Of a DNA stretch of 6,850 bases, positions 6,483 through 6,850 are shown in pieces. The notes under the pieces are model-generated. The model was given only the letters and a program-made list of their open reading frames with translations, was not told the DNA's origin and did no database searches. The position numbers and the translations under genes are program-made. How positions within the stretch are numbered: position 1 is the first letter of the stretch; every line of letters begins with the position of its first letter. Location of the stretch: contig MENE01000191.1 of assembly GCA_001769005.1 (NCBI GenBank), forward strand, positions 8,366 through 15,215. Reading direction: 5' to 3'. This stretch comes from Bacteroidetes bacterium GWA2_31_9b (GTDB taxonomy: Bacteria > Bacteroidota > Bacteroidia > Bacteroidales > UBA12077).

Positions 6483-6592
6483 ACTTTAAATTAAAAAAGA
6501 TTAATTACGAAATAACATAAAATAAACGATAGAACAGGATTAAAATTATAAGAATTATTGGATGCAAAGTTTTTTACAAATTTTTTAGATGA

Positions 6593-6600
6593 CAAATTTA
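6593..6600 (-). promoter_or_regulatory. Candidate -7 box for the beta-helix/EEP operon
   Basis: Minus-strand TAAATTTG (6600-6593) fits TAnnTTTG and would give a leader of about 105 nt before the ATG at 6482. No TTTG is present at the expected -33 distance. The rest of the 186-bp divergent intergenic region (6483-6668) holds no RNA gene or clear terminator that I can recognise. Confidence 0.28.
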
Positions 6601-6668
6601 AATAATTGTTTACATTTGTTATAATTTGAATAGTTTTCGATTTTGGAGTATCAATATCACAATAGATA

Positions 6669-6850
6669 ATGAAAGTACAAAAAGCAACATCCGACAATAT
6701 TCTAGAGATAATGTATCTTTTACAGGTATGTATTGAGGATTTTAATAAACATAGTATTTATCAATGGAATATTGCTTATCCTGATTATTTTAGACTTTTA
6801 CATGAAGTTGAAATTGGTTCTTTGTTTATAATAAAACAAAAAGGTGTTTG
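6669..6850 (+). CDS. GNAT-family N-acetyltransferase (partial, N-terminal 60 residues)
   Basis: An open frame begins with ATG 6669 and runs off the right edge, giving 60 complete residues. The start, MKVQKATSDNILEIMYLLQV, is the typical first strand and helix of GNAT enzymes (beta1-alpha1: residues 3-6 then 9-24). The following DFNKHSIYQWNIAYPDYF resembles the alpha1-alpha2 region of small GNAT proteins that carry a Q-W pair before a Tyr-Pro segment. The predicted beta2 strand SLFIIKQKGV begins the central sheet. The acetyl-CoA-binding loop lies beyond the window, so the family call rests on the N-terminal pattern only, and the substrate is unknown. It is divergent from the beta-helix lipoprotein gene, and no Shine-Dalgarno sequence precedes the start. 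Confidence 0.75.
   Translation, partial: MKVQKATSDNILEIMYLLQVCIEDFNKHSIYQWNIAYPDYFRLLHEVEIGSLFIIKQKGV

Noticed and set aside
6491..6697. A 68-codon minus-strand open frame
   Set aside because: It covers the AT-rich intergenic region and the first 29 bases of the GNAT gene on the opposite strand. Its translation is low in complexity (Asn, Ile, Phe, Ser) and matches no family, and it would sit over the candidate promoter.
1..6850. A hidden defence, phage, CRISPR or transposon system
   Set aside because: No spaced repeats, terminal inverted repeats, integrase, transposase, nuclease-helicase or phage structural genes are seen. Gene spacing and base composition look uniform across the window.

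Overview
The window looks like chromosomal DNA from a member of the Bacteroidota. The evidence is an AT-rich sequence, a SusC/TonB-type receptor with an N-terminal carboxypeptidase-regulatory-like domain, a lipoprotein with a Bacteroidota surface-export tail (Cys followed by E-K-D-E), start codons without Shine-Dalgarno sequences, and several matches to the Bacteroidota -7 promoter box TAnnTTTG. The genus cannot be fixed from the sequence alone.

Layout from left to right: (1) positions 1-1725, minus strand, hold the first 575 residues of a TonB-dependent outer-membrane receptor whose C-terminus lies beyond the left edge. (2) Positions 1726-1990 hold its long leader, with a TPP (THI-box) riboswitch aptamer at about 1901-1985 and a set of overlapping inverted repeats between the aptamer and the start codon. 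A well-formed Bacteroidota promoter (1989-2019) sits directly upstream of the aptamer and overlaps the U-tract of the terminator that ends the next gene. (3) Positions 2066-2428, minus strand, encode a thioredoxin with the unusual active site CQPC, followed by a strong intrinsic terminator at 2017-2042. (4) Positions 2601-4010, plus strand, encode a tRNA nucleotidyltransferase with an HD domain, divergent from trxA. (5) Positions 4014-5063 and 5073-6482, minus strand, form a two-gene operon: a surface-type beta-helix lipoprotein and then a secreted endonuclease/exonuclease/phosphatase-fold protein. The operon ends 3 bp from the end of the nucleotidyltransferase gene. (6) From 6669, plus strand, the first 60 residues of a GNAT acetyltransferase run off the right edge.

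The main functional unit is the TPP riboswitch plus receptor. It predicts thiamine (or thiamine-compound) uptake across the outer membrane, repressed when TPP is plentiful. The aptamer keeps the pyrimidine-sensing half but departs from the consensus in the pyrophosphate-sensing helix, and the leader can form several competing folds. These two points are the most worthwhile to follow up. The other genes look like ordinary housekeeping or envelope genes. I found no CRISPR array, insertion sequence, tRNA, rRNA, phage gene or defence system.
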